A stretch of DNA of 64,000 nt, taken from Xanthomonas vasicola (lineage in GTDB: Bacteria; Pseudomonadota; Gammaproteobacteria; Xanthomonadales; Xanthomonadaceae). Under the pieces are notes generated by a model that was not told where the DNA came from, made no database searches, and saw only the letters and a program-made list of their open reading frames with translations. A program made the translations under genes and the position numbers. Below are positions 1-8,834 of this stretch, piece by piece. The stretch spans positions 146,528-210,527 of the forward strand of contig NZ_JSBW02000096.1 in NCBI RefSeq assembly GCF_000772705.2. The letters are read 5' to 3'. The number at the start of each line of letters is the position of its first letter. Position 1 is the first letter of the stretch.

Positions 1-900
1 TTCTATCGCGACTACAACACTGCCTTTGCCGCGCACTGGAAACAGCAGCATCCGCAGGACACCGTCACCGTGGAAACCTCGCATGGTGGCTCGGGCAAGC
101 AGGCGCGCGCTGTGATCGACGGCATCGAGGCCGACGTGGTGACGCTGGCGCTGGCCTACGACGTGGATGCCATCGCGCAGAAGTCCAAGCTGATCGATAC
201 CGATTGGGAAAAGCGCCTCCCCGATAACAGTGCGCCGTACACCTCGACCATTGTGTTTCTGGTGCGCAAGGGCAACCCGAAGAACATCCACGACTGGCCA
301 GACCTATTGCGCTCGGGCGTGGCGGTGGTGACACCGAACCCGAAGACCTCCGGTGGCGCGCGCTGGAACTATCTGGCCGCCTGGGCGTACGCCGACCATA
401 TCTTCAAGGGCGACCGCGAGCGCATCGTGCGCTATATGCAGGCATTGTTCCGCAACGTTCCGGTGCTGGATACCGGCGCGCGCGGCGCCACAACCACGTT
501 CGTGCAGCGTGGCATCGGCGATGTGCTGCTGGCCTGGGAAAACGAGGCGCTGCTGGCGCGCGAGGAACTGGGCAAGGACAAGTTCGAGATCGTGGTGCCG
601 AAGTTGTCGATCCTGGCCGAGCCGTCGGTGGCATTGGTCGACAAGAATGTCGACAAGCATGGCACCCGCGATGTGGCCGAAGCCTACCTAAGCTATTTGT
701 ACGCGCCGGAAGGGCAGAAGCTGGCAGCCAAGCATTTCTATCGCCCGCGGCATCCGGAATTTGCCGACCCGGCAGACATGGCGCGTTTTCCGGATATCAA
801 GCTGGTGACTATCCAGCAGGCATTCGGCTCGTGGGACAAGGCGCAGCAGGAGCACTTCGCCGACGGTGGCGTGTTCGACCAAATCCAGGCCAACAAGTAG
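1..900 (+). CDS. sbp: sulfate ABC transporter, periplasmic substrate-binding protein (5' partial)
   Basis: Periplasmic protein that captures sulfate (or thiosulfate) and hands it to the CysUWA importer. The frame is open from base 1, so the signal peptide and first residues lie outside the window; 299 residues remain. The fragments [20 protein letters not shown] and [14 protein letters not shown] are typical of the Sbp/CysP family, as is the run around [13 protein letters not shown]. It ends 3 bases before the permease gene start, in the usual binding protein-permease-permease-ATPase order. Whether it is Sbp or CysP cannot be decided from the fragment. Confidence 0.95.
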   Translation, partial: FYRDYNTAFAAHWKQQHPQDTVTVETSHGGSGKQARAVIDGIEADVVTLALAYDVDAIAQKSKLIDTDWEKRLPDNSAPYTSTIVFLVRKGNPKNIHDWPDLLRSGVAVVTPNPKTSGGARWNYLAAWAYADHIFKGDRERIVRYMQALFRNVPVLDTGARGATTTFVQRGIGDVLLAWENEALLAREELGKDKFEIVVPKLSILAEPSVALVDKNVDKHGTRDVAEAYLSYLYAPEGQKLAAKHFYRPRHPEFADPADMARFPDIKLVTIQQAFGSWDKAQQEHFADGGVFDQIQANK

Positions 901-903
901 GCG

Positions 904-1764
904 ATGTCGATGTCGGTTGCACCGCACCCAGCGCCCTCATCGCGCCGCCGCGTGATGCCGGGACTGGGCCTGAGTTTGGGGATCACGTTGACCTGGCTTG
1001 GTTTGATCGTGCTTATCCCGCTGTTGGGCATCTTCATCAAGACCAGTGGCCTGGGCTGGGAAGGTCTGTGGCGGGTATGGAGCGAGCCGCGCGTACTGTC
1101 TGCGCTGCGGGTGAGTTTCGGCACCGCGTTTGCGGCTGGCGCCTTTAATGCGGTGATGGGCACCTGGGTGGCGTGGGTGTTCGTGCGCTACCAGTTTCCG
1201 GGCAAGCGCTTCTTCGACGCGGTGATCGATCTGCCGTTCGCGTTGCCGACTGCGGTGGCCGGCATTGCGCTGACCGCGCTGTATGGAGGCAATGGCTGGG
1301 TGGGGCGTTGGCTGGAGGCAATCGGTATCAAAGTCGCCTACACGCAGCTGGGTATCGTGCTGGCGCTGGTGTTCGTCGGCTTGCCGTTCGTGGTGCGCGT
1401 GGTGCAGCCGGTGCTGGCCGAAAGCGATCGTGAAATAGAGGCTGCCGCTGCCACATTGGGTGCCTCGCGCTGGCAGACGGTATGGCGAGTGGTGCTGCCC
1501 GGCGTGTGGCCGGCGGTGCTGACCGGATTTGCGCTGGCATTTGCGCGGGGCGTGGGTGAGTACGGCTCGGTGATCTTTATCGCCGGCAACCTGCCCAATT
1601 CCACTGAGATCGCGCCGCTGCTGATCACCATCCGGCTGGAGGAGTTCGACTACGCCGGCGCCACCGCCATTGCCGCGGCCATGTTGTTGCTGTCGTTCGT
1701 GATTTTGCTGGTGGTCAATACGTTGCAGGCATGCCTGCTGCGCTATCAACGGAGGCCCGTATGA
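904..1764 (+). CDS. cysU: sulfate ABC transporter permease CysU (CysT)
   Basis: Inner-membrane permease subunit, 286 residues, forming the sulfate channel with CysW. Several hydrophobic helices follow a short basic N-terminus, and the ABC-permease coupling loop ([20 protein letters not shown], near residue 179) is intact, followed by [16 protein letters not shown]. It starts 3 bases after the binding-protein stop, and its TGA overlaps the next ATG (ATGA at 1761-1764), so it is translationally coupled to cysW. Confidence 0.96.
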   Translation: MSMSVAPHPAPSSRRRVMPGLGLSLGITLTWLGLIVLIPLLGIFIKTSGLGWEGLWRVWSEPRVLSALRVSFGTAFAAGAFNAVMGTWVAWVFVRYQFPGKRFFDAVIDLPFALPTAVAGIALTALYGGNGWVGRWLEAIGIKVAYTQLGIVLALVFVGLPFVVRVVQPVLAESDREIEAAAATLGASRWQTVWRVVLPGVWPAVLTGFALAFARGVGEYGSVIFIAGNLPNSTEIAPLLITIRLEEFDYAGATAIAAAMLLLSFVILLVVNTLQACLLRYQRRPV

Positions 1765-2714
1765 GCGATGCTGTTTCCTCGCTGCCCTCCATGTTGCCCA
1801 CCCATGCCATGACCAAGCAGGCGCGTCGCATCACCGATTCGGCCACCAATGAGTCGCGTTGGGTGCAATGGCTGATGATCCTGGGTGCTTTGCTCTTTTT
1901 GCTGGCGTTTCTGCTGCTGCCGCTGGTGCTGGTGTTCGCCGAGGCGTTGCGTGGCGGTTGGGAGACCTTCCTGCGCGCGGTGGTCGACCCCGATGCGTTG
2001 TCGGCGGTCAAACTGACCTTGTTGGTGACGGCGATCGTACTGCCGTTGAATCTGATATTCGGCGTGGCTGCTGCGTGGGCCATCAGCAAGCATCAGTTCT
2101 GGGGCAAACGTCTGCTGGTCAGCCTGATCGACCTGCCGTTCTCGGTGTCGCCGGTGGTGGCGGGCTTGATTTTCGTGCTGATCTTCGGCCGCAGCGGCTG
2201 GGCCTGGCCGTTGATCGACGAAGGCTGGCATGTGCAGTTGCCGGCGCTGGGCGAATGTGTGATTCAGCTGCCGCGGATCGTGTTTGCGTTGCCGGGCATC
2301 GTGCTGGCGACGACGTTCGTGACCTTCCCCTTCATCGCGCGCGAGTTGATGCCGCTGATGGAGCAGCAGGGCAGTGACGAAGAACTGGCGGCATTGAGCC
2401 TGGGTGCGAGCGGCTGGCAGATGTTCTGGCGGGTGACCCTGCCCAATATCCGCTGGGGCCTGTTGTACGGCGTGCTGTTGTGCGCCGCGCGTGCGATGGG
2501 TGAATTCGGTGCGGTGTCGGTGGTGTCCGGGCATATCCGTGGACGCACCAACACGCTGCCGCTGCATGTGGAAATTCTCTACAACGAATATGCCTACAGC
2601 GCCGCGTTTGCCTGCGCCTCGCTGCTGGCATTGACTGCGCTGCTGACGTTGGCGCTGAAGACGTATCTGGAATGGCGGCACGGCGATTCGCTGGCCGCCA
2701 ACCACCGCCACTGA
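1761..2714 (+). CDS. cysW: sulfate ABC transporter permease CysW
   Basis: Second permease subunit, 317 residues. I chose ATG 1761 over an in-frame upstream start at 1731 because GGAGG lies at 1751-1755, five bases before it, and it overlaps the cysU stop. Helices begin near residue 35. The coupling loop [20 protein letters not shown] and the motif [20 protein letters not shown] are typical of CysW. It is expected to pair with CysU and the CysA ATPase. Confidence 0.96.
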   Translation: MSDAVSSLPSMLPTHAMTKQARRITDSATNESRWVQWLMILGALLFLLAFLLLPLVLVFAEALRGGWETFLRAVVDPDALSAVKLTLLVTAIVLPLNLIFGVAAAWAISKHQFWGKRLLVSLIDLPFSVSPVVAGLIFVLIFGRSGWAWPLIDEGWHVQLPALGECVIQLPRIVFALPGIVLATTFVTFPFIARELMPLMEQQGSDEELAALSLGASGWQMFWRVTLPNIRWGLLYGVLLCAARAMGEFGAVSVVSGHIRGRTNTLPLHVEILYNEYAYSAAFACASLLALTALLTLALKTYLEWRHGDSLAANHRH

Positions 2715-2721
2715 GGTGACC

Positions 2722-3756
2722 ATGGGCATCCGCATTCACCACCTGCGCAAGCAGTTCGAAAGCTTCACCGCACTGGACGACATCAGTCTGGAAGTGCGGC
2801 AGGGCGAGTTGCTGGCGCTGCTTGGGCCCTCCGGCTCGGGCAAGACCACGCTGTTGCGGATCATGGCCGGGCTGGAGCATGCCGATGGCGGGCAGGTGCT
2901 GTTCGGCGATGAAGATGCCACCCGCATGAGTGTGCAATCGCGCCGGGTTGGCTTCGTGTTCCAGCACTACGCGTTGTTCAAGCATATGGACGTTTTCGAG
3001 AACATCGCGTTCGGTTTGCGCGTACGCCGTGGCAATGAGCGTTGGGCCGAGGCGCGCATTCGCGCACGCGTGGAAGAACTGCTGGCGCTGGTGCAACTGC
3101 AGGGTCTGGAACAGCGTTATCCCACTCAGCTCTCCGGCGGCCAACGGCAGCGCGTGGCGTTGGCGCGTGCGCTGGCAATCGAGCCGCGCGTGCTGCTGTT
3201 GGACGAGCCGTTCGGTGCGCTCGACGCCCAGGTCCGGCGCGATCTGCGGCGCTGGTTGCGCGCGTTGCACGAGCGCACCGGGCTGACCACGGTGTTCGTC
3301 ACGCATGATCAGGAGGAGGCCTTGGAGCTGGCCGATCGGGTCGCCATCCTCAATCATGGCCGCATCGAACAGTTGGATACGCCGGCGGTGATCTACGATC
3401 GCCCTGCGTCGCCCTTCGTTTACTCTTTTGTGGGCGCGGTGAACCGCATTCCCGGCGTGCTGGCGCAGGGCCAGATCGACGTGGCCGGGCACGCGCTGCC
3501 TGCCAACGACAGCGGTCTGGTTGCCGGTCCGGTCGATGTCTACGTACGGCCGGAGGACCTGGTGCCGGATCCGGCAGGGTGGCCGGCGACAGTGGAGTGG
3601 GCCCAGCGCAGCGGTGGGCGATTGCGCTTGCGCGCCACGTTGCAGCCGGCCGGCAACGAGGTCGAGGTCGAACTGCCGGCTTCGGCAGGCGGCTACCAGC
3701 CGGGCGAGCCGCTGCGCCTGGCTGCGCGCCACTACGGCGTGTTCCCCGCCAACTGA
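2722..3756 (+). CDS. cysA: sulfate/thiosulfate import ATP-binding protein CysA
   Basis: Cytoplasmic ATPase that powers sulfate uptake, 344 residues. Walker A (GPSGSGKT), the ABC signature (LSGGQRQR), Walker B ([11 protein letters not shown]) and the switch histidine (VTHDQEEA) are all present in order. A C-terminal TOBE-like region follows ([12 protein letters not shown] onward). The start is either GTG 2716 or ATG 2722; I prefer the ATG because GAGGTGA at 2713-2719 can serve as its ribosome site, although the spacing is short. It closes the cys operon; no clear terminator is visible after it. Confidence 0.95.
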   Translation: MGIRIHHLRKQFESFTALDDISLEVRQGELLALLGPSGSGKTTLLRIMAGLEHADGGQVLFGDEDATRMSVQSRRVGFVFQHYALFKHMDVFENIAFGLRVRRGNERWAEARIRARVEELLALVQLQGLEQRYPTQLSGGQRQRVALARALAIEPRVLLLDEPFGALDAQVRRDLRRWLRALHERTGLTTVFVTHDQEEALELADRVAILNHGRIEQLDTPAVIYDRPASPFVYSFVGAVNRIPGVLAQGQIDVAGHALPANDSGLVAGPVDVYVRPEDLVPDPAGWPATVEWAQRSGGRLRLRATLQPAGNEVEVELPASAGGYQPGEPLRLAARHYGVFPAN

Positions 3757-4085
3757 CGACCACCGCCCGGGCCCAGCAGCGCGGCCAGGCATCGTACGGT
3801 TTGCAGACCGCATGACGTGGAGCTCAGCCTTGGGTTTGCTTCGTTTTCTCCCGACACCGTGTGGGGGAACGGGCATCTTTGTGTGCGCCCTGTCTCAAGA
3901 AGAGCCCGCCTGAGTCGATTACGTGGCCAGTGACACACCAAGCGGATCCGTGGAGAGCTGCGCGGATGTGCGCTGTGTCAAGCGAGCGAAATAGCGATGT
4001 TGCACTGCAGGGACGACTGAATTAAGAAGTCATGGCAGGCCTCGCTTCGCGCAATCCGACCGCCCTTCGTTTTTGGAGATGCCCT
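3757..4085. other. intergenic, nothing recognised
   Basis: 329 bases between cysA and the TorF-like gene. I see no convincing gene, terminator or repeat. The only notable element is the ribosome binding site GGAG at 4075-4078 that serves the downstream gene. Confidence 0.5.
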
Positions 4086-4796
4086 ATGAAGCTGTTTTCG
4101 CCTATGTGCTGTGCCCTTTTGTTGAGCAGCGTCGCCCCGCTCGCGTACGCAGAGGAAGCAAGCACCGCCTCGCCGTTGTCCGGTACCTTCGCTGTCACCA
4201 GCGACTACGTGTTCCGCGGCATTTCCCAGACCAATGGCGATCCCGCATTTCAGGCCGGGCTGACCTATAAGCACCCCTCTGGCTTCTACGTGGCTGCTTG
4301 GACATCCAACGTTGATCCCGGCGCGGGAGATCCGGACTGGGAAGTGGATGGAACGGTTGGCTATGGCGTCGAACTGGGCAAGCAGTGGGACCTCGATGTC
4401 GCCCTCACCCGCTACAACTATCCGGGGGCGGGCGAGACGAACTACAACGAACTGGTCACCAAGACGACATTCCTGAAAACCTACAGCCTGACCGTCGGGT
4501 ACACCAACGATCTGTACGGCAGCAAGACCGACGGCTATTACTACGCGCTGGACGCAGTGTGGCCGCTGCCGCACAAGTTCAGCGTCGGAGCACACGTCGG
4601 GCACACCATCTACACCTCGGCATTGAGGCAGGTAGATCACGATTACAACGATTATGCGATCACCGTCGGCAAGAGTTTCGGCCCGCTTGCGTTGAGCGTC
4701 GGCTACTACGACACCAGCGAGCCTGCCGAATTCGGGTTCGGTCGTCCCAATACCGAAGGCCGGACCGTCGCCACCGCCACGGTGACGTGGCCATGA
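4086..4796 (+). CDS. TorF-family putative porin (Gcw_chp / TIGR02001)
   Basis: Probable outer-membrane beta-barrel protein, 236 residues. ATG 4086 is preceded by GGAG at 4075-4078 and opens a clean signal peptide (MKLFSPMCCALLLSSVAPLAYA). The mature part has the family's alternating aromatic strands: SDYVFRGISQTNGDPAFQAG near the start, several GYG/GYT strands, and an end in TATVTWP. The family is widespread in proteobacteria, but its substrate is not established. A strong hairpin terminator follows it. Confidence 0.85.
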   Translation: MKLFSPMCCALLLSSVAPLAYAEEASTASPLSGTFAVTSDYVFRGISQTNGDPAFQAGLTYKHPSGFYVAAWTSNVDPGAGDPDWEVDGTVGYGVELGKQWDLDVALTRYNYPGAGETNYNELVTKTTFLKTYSLTVGYTNDLYGSKTDGYYYALDAVWPLPHKFSVGAHVGHTIYTSALRQVDHDYNDYAITVGKSFGPLALSVGYYDTSEPAEFGFGRPNTEGRTVATATVTWP

Positions 4797-4820
4797 CACG
4801 ACCACGCTGAGCGGACCGGC

Positions 4821-4844
4821 AAAAGGCGCCTGGCGGCGCCTTTT
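4821..4844 (+). terminator. intrinsic terminator
   Basis: AAAAGGCGCC and GGCGCCTTTT form a 10-bp perfect stem around a TGGC loop, 24 bases after the TorF-like gene. Because the stem carries A on one side and T on the other it can work in both directions, serving the convergent tdh gene as well. Confidence 0.85.
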
Positions 4845-4871
4845 GCGTTTGCGTTTCGATCTGCGCTTGGA

Positions 4872-5906
4872 TCAGTTCCAGCTGAGCACGACCTTGCCGG
4901 CCTTGCCCTGTTCCATCAGGTCGAAACCTTTCTGGAAATCGTCGATCGGCAGCTGATGGGTTAGCACCTTGTGCAGCGGAAAACCCGACAGCACCAGCTG
5001 CGTCATCTTGTACCAGGTCTCATACATCTTGCGGCCGTAGATACCTTGCACGGTCAGGCCCTTGAAGATGATCTTGTCCCAGTCGCAACCGGCACCGCGC
5101 GGTATGATGCCGAGCATCGCAATCTTGCCGCCGTGGTACATGCAATCGAGCATGTCGTTGAACGCGCGCGGGTTGCCGCTCATTTCCAGGCCTACGTCGA
5201 AGCCTTCCATGTGCAGGTCGGCCATGACGTCCTTGAGCGAGGTCTTGGAGACATTGACCACGCGCGTGGCGCCCATGTCGGCCGCCAGCTTGAGACGGAA
5301 ATCGTTGACGTCGGTGACCACCACATTGCGCGCACCGATGTGCTTGCAGATGCCGGCGGCAATGATCCCGATCGGGCCGGCACCGGTGATCAGCACATCT
5401 TCGCCGATGACGTCAAATTCCAGCGCGCAGTGCGCGGCATTGCCGTAGGGGTCGAAGAACGCGGCCAGCTCGGAGGGAATCTGGTCCGGGATCGGCCACA
5501 GGTTGCTGGCCGGCATCAGCATGTATTCGGCGAAGGCACCATTGACGTTGACGCCGATGCCCACCGTGTTGGGGCACAGGTGCGGGCGGCCGCCGCGGCA
5601 GTTGCGGCAGTGGCCGCACACGATATGGCCTTCGGCCGACACGCGCTGGCCAACCTGGTAACCGGTCACCGCCGAACCGAGCTCGGCCACGCGACCGACG
5701 AACTCATGGCCAATGGTCAGACCGGGCTTGATGGTGCGCTGGCTCCACTCATCCCACAGGTAGATGTGCAGATCGGTGCCGCAAATGGCGGTCTTTTCCA
5801 GCTTGATCAGCACATCGTTGGGGCCGGGCGTCGGCACGGGCACCTGTTCCAGCCAGATGCCTTTGTTCGCTTCGCGCTTGACCAGCGCCTTCATCGTCTG
5901 CGCCAT
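4872..5906 (-). CDS. tdh: L-threonine 3-dehydrogenase
   Basis: Zinc-dependent NAD+ oxidoreductase converting L-threonine to 2-amino-3-ketobutyrate. Of 344 residues, the last 340 match the family's usual length. Catalytic-zinc motifs CGTDLH and GHEFVGRV, the structural-zinc cysteine cluster ([15 protein letters not shown]) and the NAD-binding GAGPIG are present. Two starts are possible, 5906 and 5894 (MKALVK); the first has a weak AGG upstream, while the second matches the usual family length. The partner ligase gene kbl is not adjacent, so it must be encoded elsewhere. Confidence 0.95.
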   Translation of the reverse strand: MAQTMKALVKREANKGIWLEQVPVPTPGPNDVLIKLEKTAICGTDLHIYLWDEWSQRTIKPGLTIGHEFVGRVAELGSAVTGYQVGQRVSAEGHIVCGHCRNCRGGRPHLCPNTVGIGVNVNGAFAEYMLMPASNLWPIPDQIPSELAAFFDPYGNAAHCALEFDVIGEDVLITGAGPIGIIAAGICKHIGARNVVVTDVNDFRLKLAADMGATRVVNVSKTSLKDVMADLHMEGFDVGLEMSGNPRAFNDMLDCMYHGGKIAMLGIIPRGAGCDWDKIIFKGLTVQGIYGRKMYETWYKMTQLVLSGFPLHKVLTHQLPIDDFQKGFDLMEQGKAGKVVLSWN

Positions 5907-6304
5907 CTGGCGGAACCTGCTGAGTGAAAGTAAGGCGGCGATTATAGGCGTCGGGGCCTGTATGCCATGCGGCGGTGCGGGAAGGAGCTTTATCGAGCGG
6001 CTGAGGTCCGCCGGGAGGGTGGGCTAGGGGAGTTCCTTCTCCATTCCGGACACGGTGCCGCGTAGCGCCGGGAGAGGTCGGCGCTACGCGGTATGTTGCC
6101 GCCTAAGATGGCAAGCGCGTCGCCACGCATTGCCAAGGTGAATCATCGGCCTCACCCAATCGACCTCAGCTTCGTGCCGCGGTCCTATCCGGTCCGGGGT
6201 GCGTTGCGGCACAGACGCTTCTGGGCAAGCACGCCAGTGGCGCGCTTGCTGTGCCTTTTCGCCCCCACGTGAGAAGGGGCAATTGCGGAGCAGTCAGGCG
6301 CTGC
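5907..6304. other. intergenic, no gene recognised
   Basis: 398 bases between the tdh start and the end of the TonB receptor gene. No supported ORF or RNA gene. Short fragments such as GCGCCGGGAG repeats and a GAGAAGGGGCAA stretch resemble degraded intergenic repeats of the kind seen again near 24.1-24.4 kb. Confidence 0.4.
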
Positions 6305-8638
6305 TTAGAACTTCACATCCAGACTCAAGAAATACTGCCGCGGCGCGCCCACCACCATGGTCTGGTTGTAGCCGTCCGGATCGGAGGCGACATAGCCGTT
6401 GGTGCCGGTGCTGGCGAAGTAGCGTTTGTCGGTAAGGTTGGTGACGTTGAGCGCCAGCGCCACATCCGCCACACCGCCAACACGGCCGAAGTCGTAACGC
6501 GCGCCGGCATTGAACAGCCAGTACGACGGCACCTGCGAGTCGTTGAGGAAGGTGATGTAGCGCTTGTCCACGTACTTGCCGTCCAGATCCAGAAGCAGGT
6601 TGCCGATCTGGTAGCTGGCGCTGGAAGAGAACATCAACGCCGGGATGCCGACCACATCCTTGCCGGACGTCGCAACCACACCGTTGTTGAGGTAATCGTC
6701 CTGGTAACGCGAGCGGTTCCACGAGAGCGAATTCAACCAGCTCACGCCTTCGGTCGGCCGCCACATCAGTGCCAGATCCGCACCGGCGCTATGCACCGCG
6801 CCGACGTTGCTGAGGATCGAGGCGCAGGTCTGCACCGCGGTGCACGGCGAGGTGGTCAACAGACGGTTGGAGAACTTGGTGAAGTAGGCATCGGCCGACA
6901 GCTGGAACTGCGCGTCCTGCACGCGATAGCCCACCTGCACGGTCTGCGATTCTTCCGGCTCCAGCGTGGCGCGGCTGCGGTCGAAGGCGGCCTGCGAGGT
7001 GGCGAATGGGGTGAAACCGAAGGCGGCGATGTTCTTGCTGTAGGACGCGTAGAGGTCCTGGCGCTCGTCGAGTTTGTAATTCACGCCCACCTGCGGCAGG
7101 AAATTATCTTCGGCGCGGATGCGGCCTTGTGCCAGTGCGGTGGTCGGTACCAGCGATTGCGCGCGCGTGGTGGTGCTGAGCGCCTTTGCACCGTAATTCA
7201 GCGTCAGGCGGTCGTCGAGCAGGTGCACGGTGTCCTGCAGGTACAGCATGCGTGTCTGCGTGGTGTAGCGCTGCAGGAAGTCGCGGCGGAACGGGGTCTG
7301 TGCTTCGTACACGTTGTACAGCGAGGTGTAGCCCTCGTTGCCGAGCGCGAAGTAATTGCGGCCCTGCGAGGTACGCGCGTTTTCTGCCCATGCGCCCACT
7401 TCCAGATCGTGATTGCCCCACGACCATTTCAATGCGCTGGTACCGCCGAAGCGATCCAGGCCGTAGTCGGTGGTGCGCATCGACAGCGGCATCTGCGCGG
7501 AGGTGGGCACATACGGTGTCACCCATTGGCCTTCGCCACGATTGCCGTGGTAATAGCCGCTGGCATCGAGCGTGGCACCGCCGAACACGAACGTGCCCGA
7601 CAGGCCTGCCAGGTTGTCGCGACGCAGGCCGCCGCCGGCGTAATAGCTGGCATCGAGCCAGCTGTAGTCGCTGGGCAGGCCGGCCAGCGATTGCGGGTAG
7701 CCGTTGGCCACGCCGCTGGTGGCCCCGGTGTTCTGATACGCGCGTGCCATCTGCACGGCGGTGGCCCAATCCGGCTGCAGGTAATCGTAGTCCCAGCCGA
7801 GCGCGCGCTGGCTGGTCAACGACAGATCCATGTAGTCGTATTCCTTGCGCCGCGAGGTATCGACGAACAGGCTCAGGCGGTTGCCGTCGCCCCACTGGTA
7901 CACCGTCTTGAGATTGGCCTGTTCGGATGTCTGATCGCCATAGCCCTTCCATTTGTCGGTGCTGGCATTGGCATACGACAGATACGCCGACAACCCATCG
8001 CGATCACCGGTGTCGGCGCGCACGAAGGTGCGGCGCGTTGCATCGCTGCCCACCGTCTGCACCAACCGTGCGCCAGGCGTGGTCTGCGGGTCGGCCGAGT
8101 AGAACTGCATGGTGCCGCCGAGATTGGTGTTGGACGCAGTGCCTAGTGCACCGGCGCCCTGCGCAATTTCCACCGAACCGAGGTTTTCCGAAATGATGGC
8201 GCGCGTGATGTGCAGGCCATTGGTCACGCCATAGCTCATGTTGCCCAGTGGAATGCCATCGAGCGTGTAACCCAGGCGGCTTTGGTCGAAGCCATGCAGG
8301 GTCACCTGCGTGGACCATTCGTAGGTGCCGAATGGATCGGCGGACTGGAACTGCACGCCGGGCAGTTTTTCCACTGCCTTGAATGCGCTGCTGCCGGGCG
8401 TCAGCTGCTCGATGTCCTGCTGGCTGATGCGTTGCACCTGGCGCGTGCTGCCTTGCGACACCACATTGATTGCATCCAGTTGCGTTGCATTGGCGGCGTC
8501 GGCCACAGGTGTCGCTGCCTCCGCTGCCGGAGCAACGGCAACCGGCTCAGCCGGCGACGCGGCCTGCGAAATGACGGGAAGCAGCGTTGCCAGGGCAAGC
8601 GCCAGCGGTGTGACATGAAAGCGACGAGCGGAAGTCAT
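6305..8638 (-). CDS. TonB-dependent outer-membrane receptor
   Basis: Outer-membrane gated barrel, 777 residues. I start it at 8638: the product then opens with a signal peptide (MTSARRFHVTPLALALATLL), and AGGA lies 8 bases upstream. The longer frame to 8749 would put 37 unlikely residues in front. A plug domain (RISQQDIEQLTPGSSAFKAV, then VTLHGFDQSRLGYTLDGIPL) is followed by a full beta-barrel ending in the aromatic terminus LSLDVKF. Substrate unknown. It is divergent from a PHO-box-preceded phospholipase C gene, so a phosphorus-linked substrate is possible but only inferred. Confidence 0.92.
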   Translation of the reverse strand: MTSARRFHVTPLALALATLLPVISQAASPAEPVAVAPAAEAATPVADAANATQLDAINVVSQGSTRQVQRISQQDIEQLTPGSSAFKAVEKLPGVQFQSADPFGTYEWSTQVTLHGFDQSRLGYTLDGIPLGNMSYGVTNGLHITRAIISENLGSVEIAQGAGALGTASNTNLGGTMQFYSADPQTTPGARLVQTVGSDATRRTFVRADTGDRDGLSAYLSYANASTDKWKGYGDQTSEQANLKTVYQWGDGNRLSLFVDTSRRKEYDYMDLSLTSQRALGWDYDYLQPDWATAVQMARAYQNTGATSGVANGYPQSLAGLPSDYSWLDASYYAGGGLRRDNLAGLSGTFVFGGATLDASGYYHGNRGEGQWVTPYVPTSAQMPLSMRTTDYGLDRFGGTSALKWSWGNHDLEVGAWAENARTSQGRNYFALGNEGYTSLYNVYEAQTPFRRDFLQRYTTQTRMLYLQDTVHLLDDRLTLNYGAKALSTTTRAQSLVPTTALAQGRIRAEDNFLPQVGVNYKLDERQDLYASYSKNIAAFGFTPFATSQAAFDRSRATLEPEESQTVQVGYRVQDAQFQLSADAYFTKFSNRLLTTSPCTAVQTCASILSNVGAVHSAGADLALMWRPTEGVSWLNSLSWNRSRYQDDYLNNGVVATSGKDVVGIPALMFSSSASYQIGNLLLDLDGKYVDKRYITFLNDSQVPSYWLFNAGARYDFGRVGGVADVALALNVTNLTDKRYFASTGTNGYVASDPDGYNQTMVVGAPRQYFLSLDVKF

Positions 8639-8740
8639 GGGGGAGTCCTGTTCGGCCACGGCTGAGGGCGGACGCACGGTGCAAAGCCGGCGTTTCGCGA
8701 CGCAGGGTGTCAACGGCTCATGAAACATTGATGACGGTCG

Positions 8741-8758
8741 CTGTCGCAAAACTGTCGC
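8741..8758 (+). promoter_or_regulatory. PHO box (PhoB binding site)
   Basis: Two perfect direct repeats of CTGTCGC separated by AAAA give the exact 7-4-7 architecture of a PHO box. It lies 77 bases upstream of the phospholipase C start and 103 bases upstream of the divergent TonB receptor start. The repeats point toward the phospholipase gene. phoB itself lies at 31.7-32.3 kb in this window. Confidence 0.82.
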
Positions 8759-8834
8759 GCTCGCCCGCTATACGTGTCGTGTCCAGCCGCGCTGCGCGGT
8801 GAAAAAAGCGTCACTTTTTGCAGGTTCTGCCGCC

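Noticed and set aside
2332..3876. 514-residue frame opposite cysA
   Set aside because: Antisense shadow; cysA has all ABC motifs.
6251..8146. 631-residue frame opposite the TonB receptor
   Set aside because: Antisense shadow with low-complexity composition; receptor frame is clearly coding.
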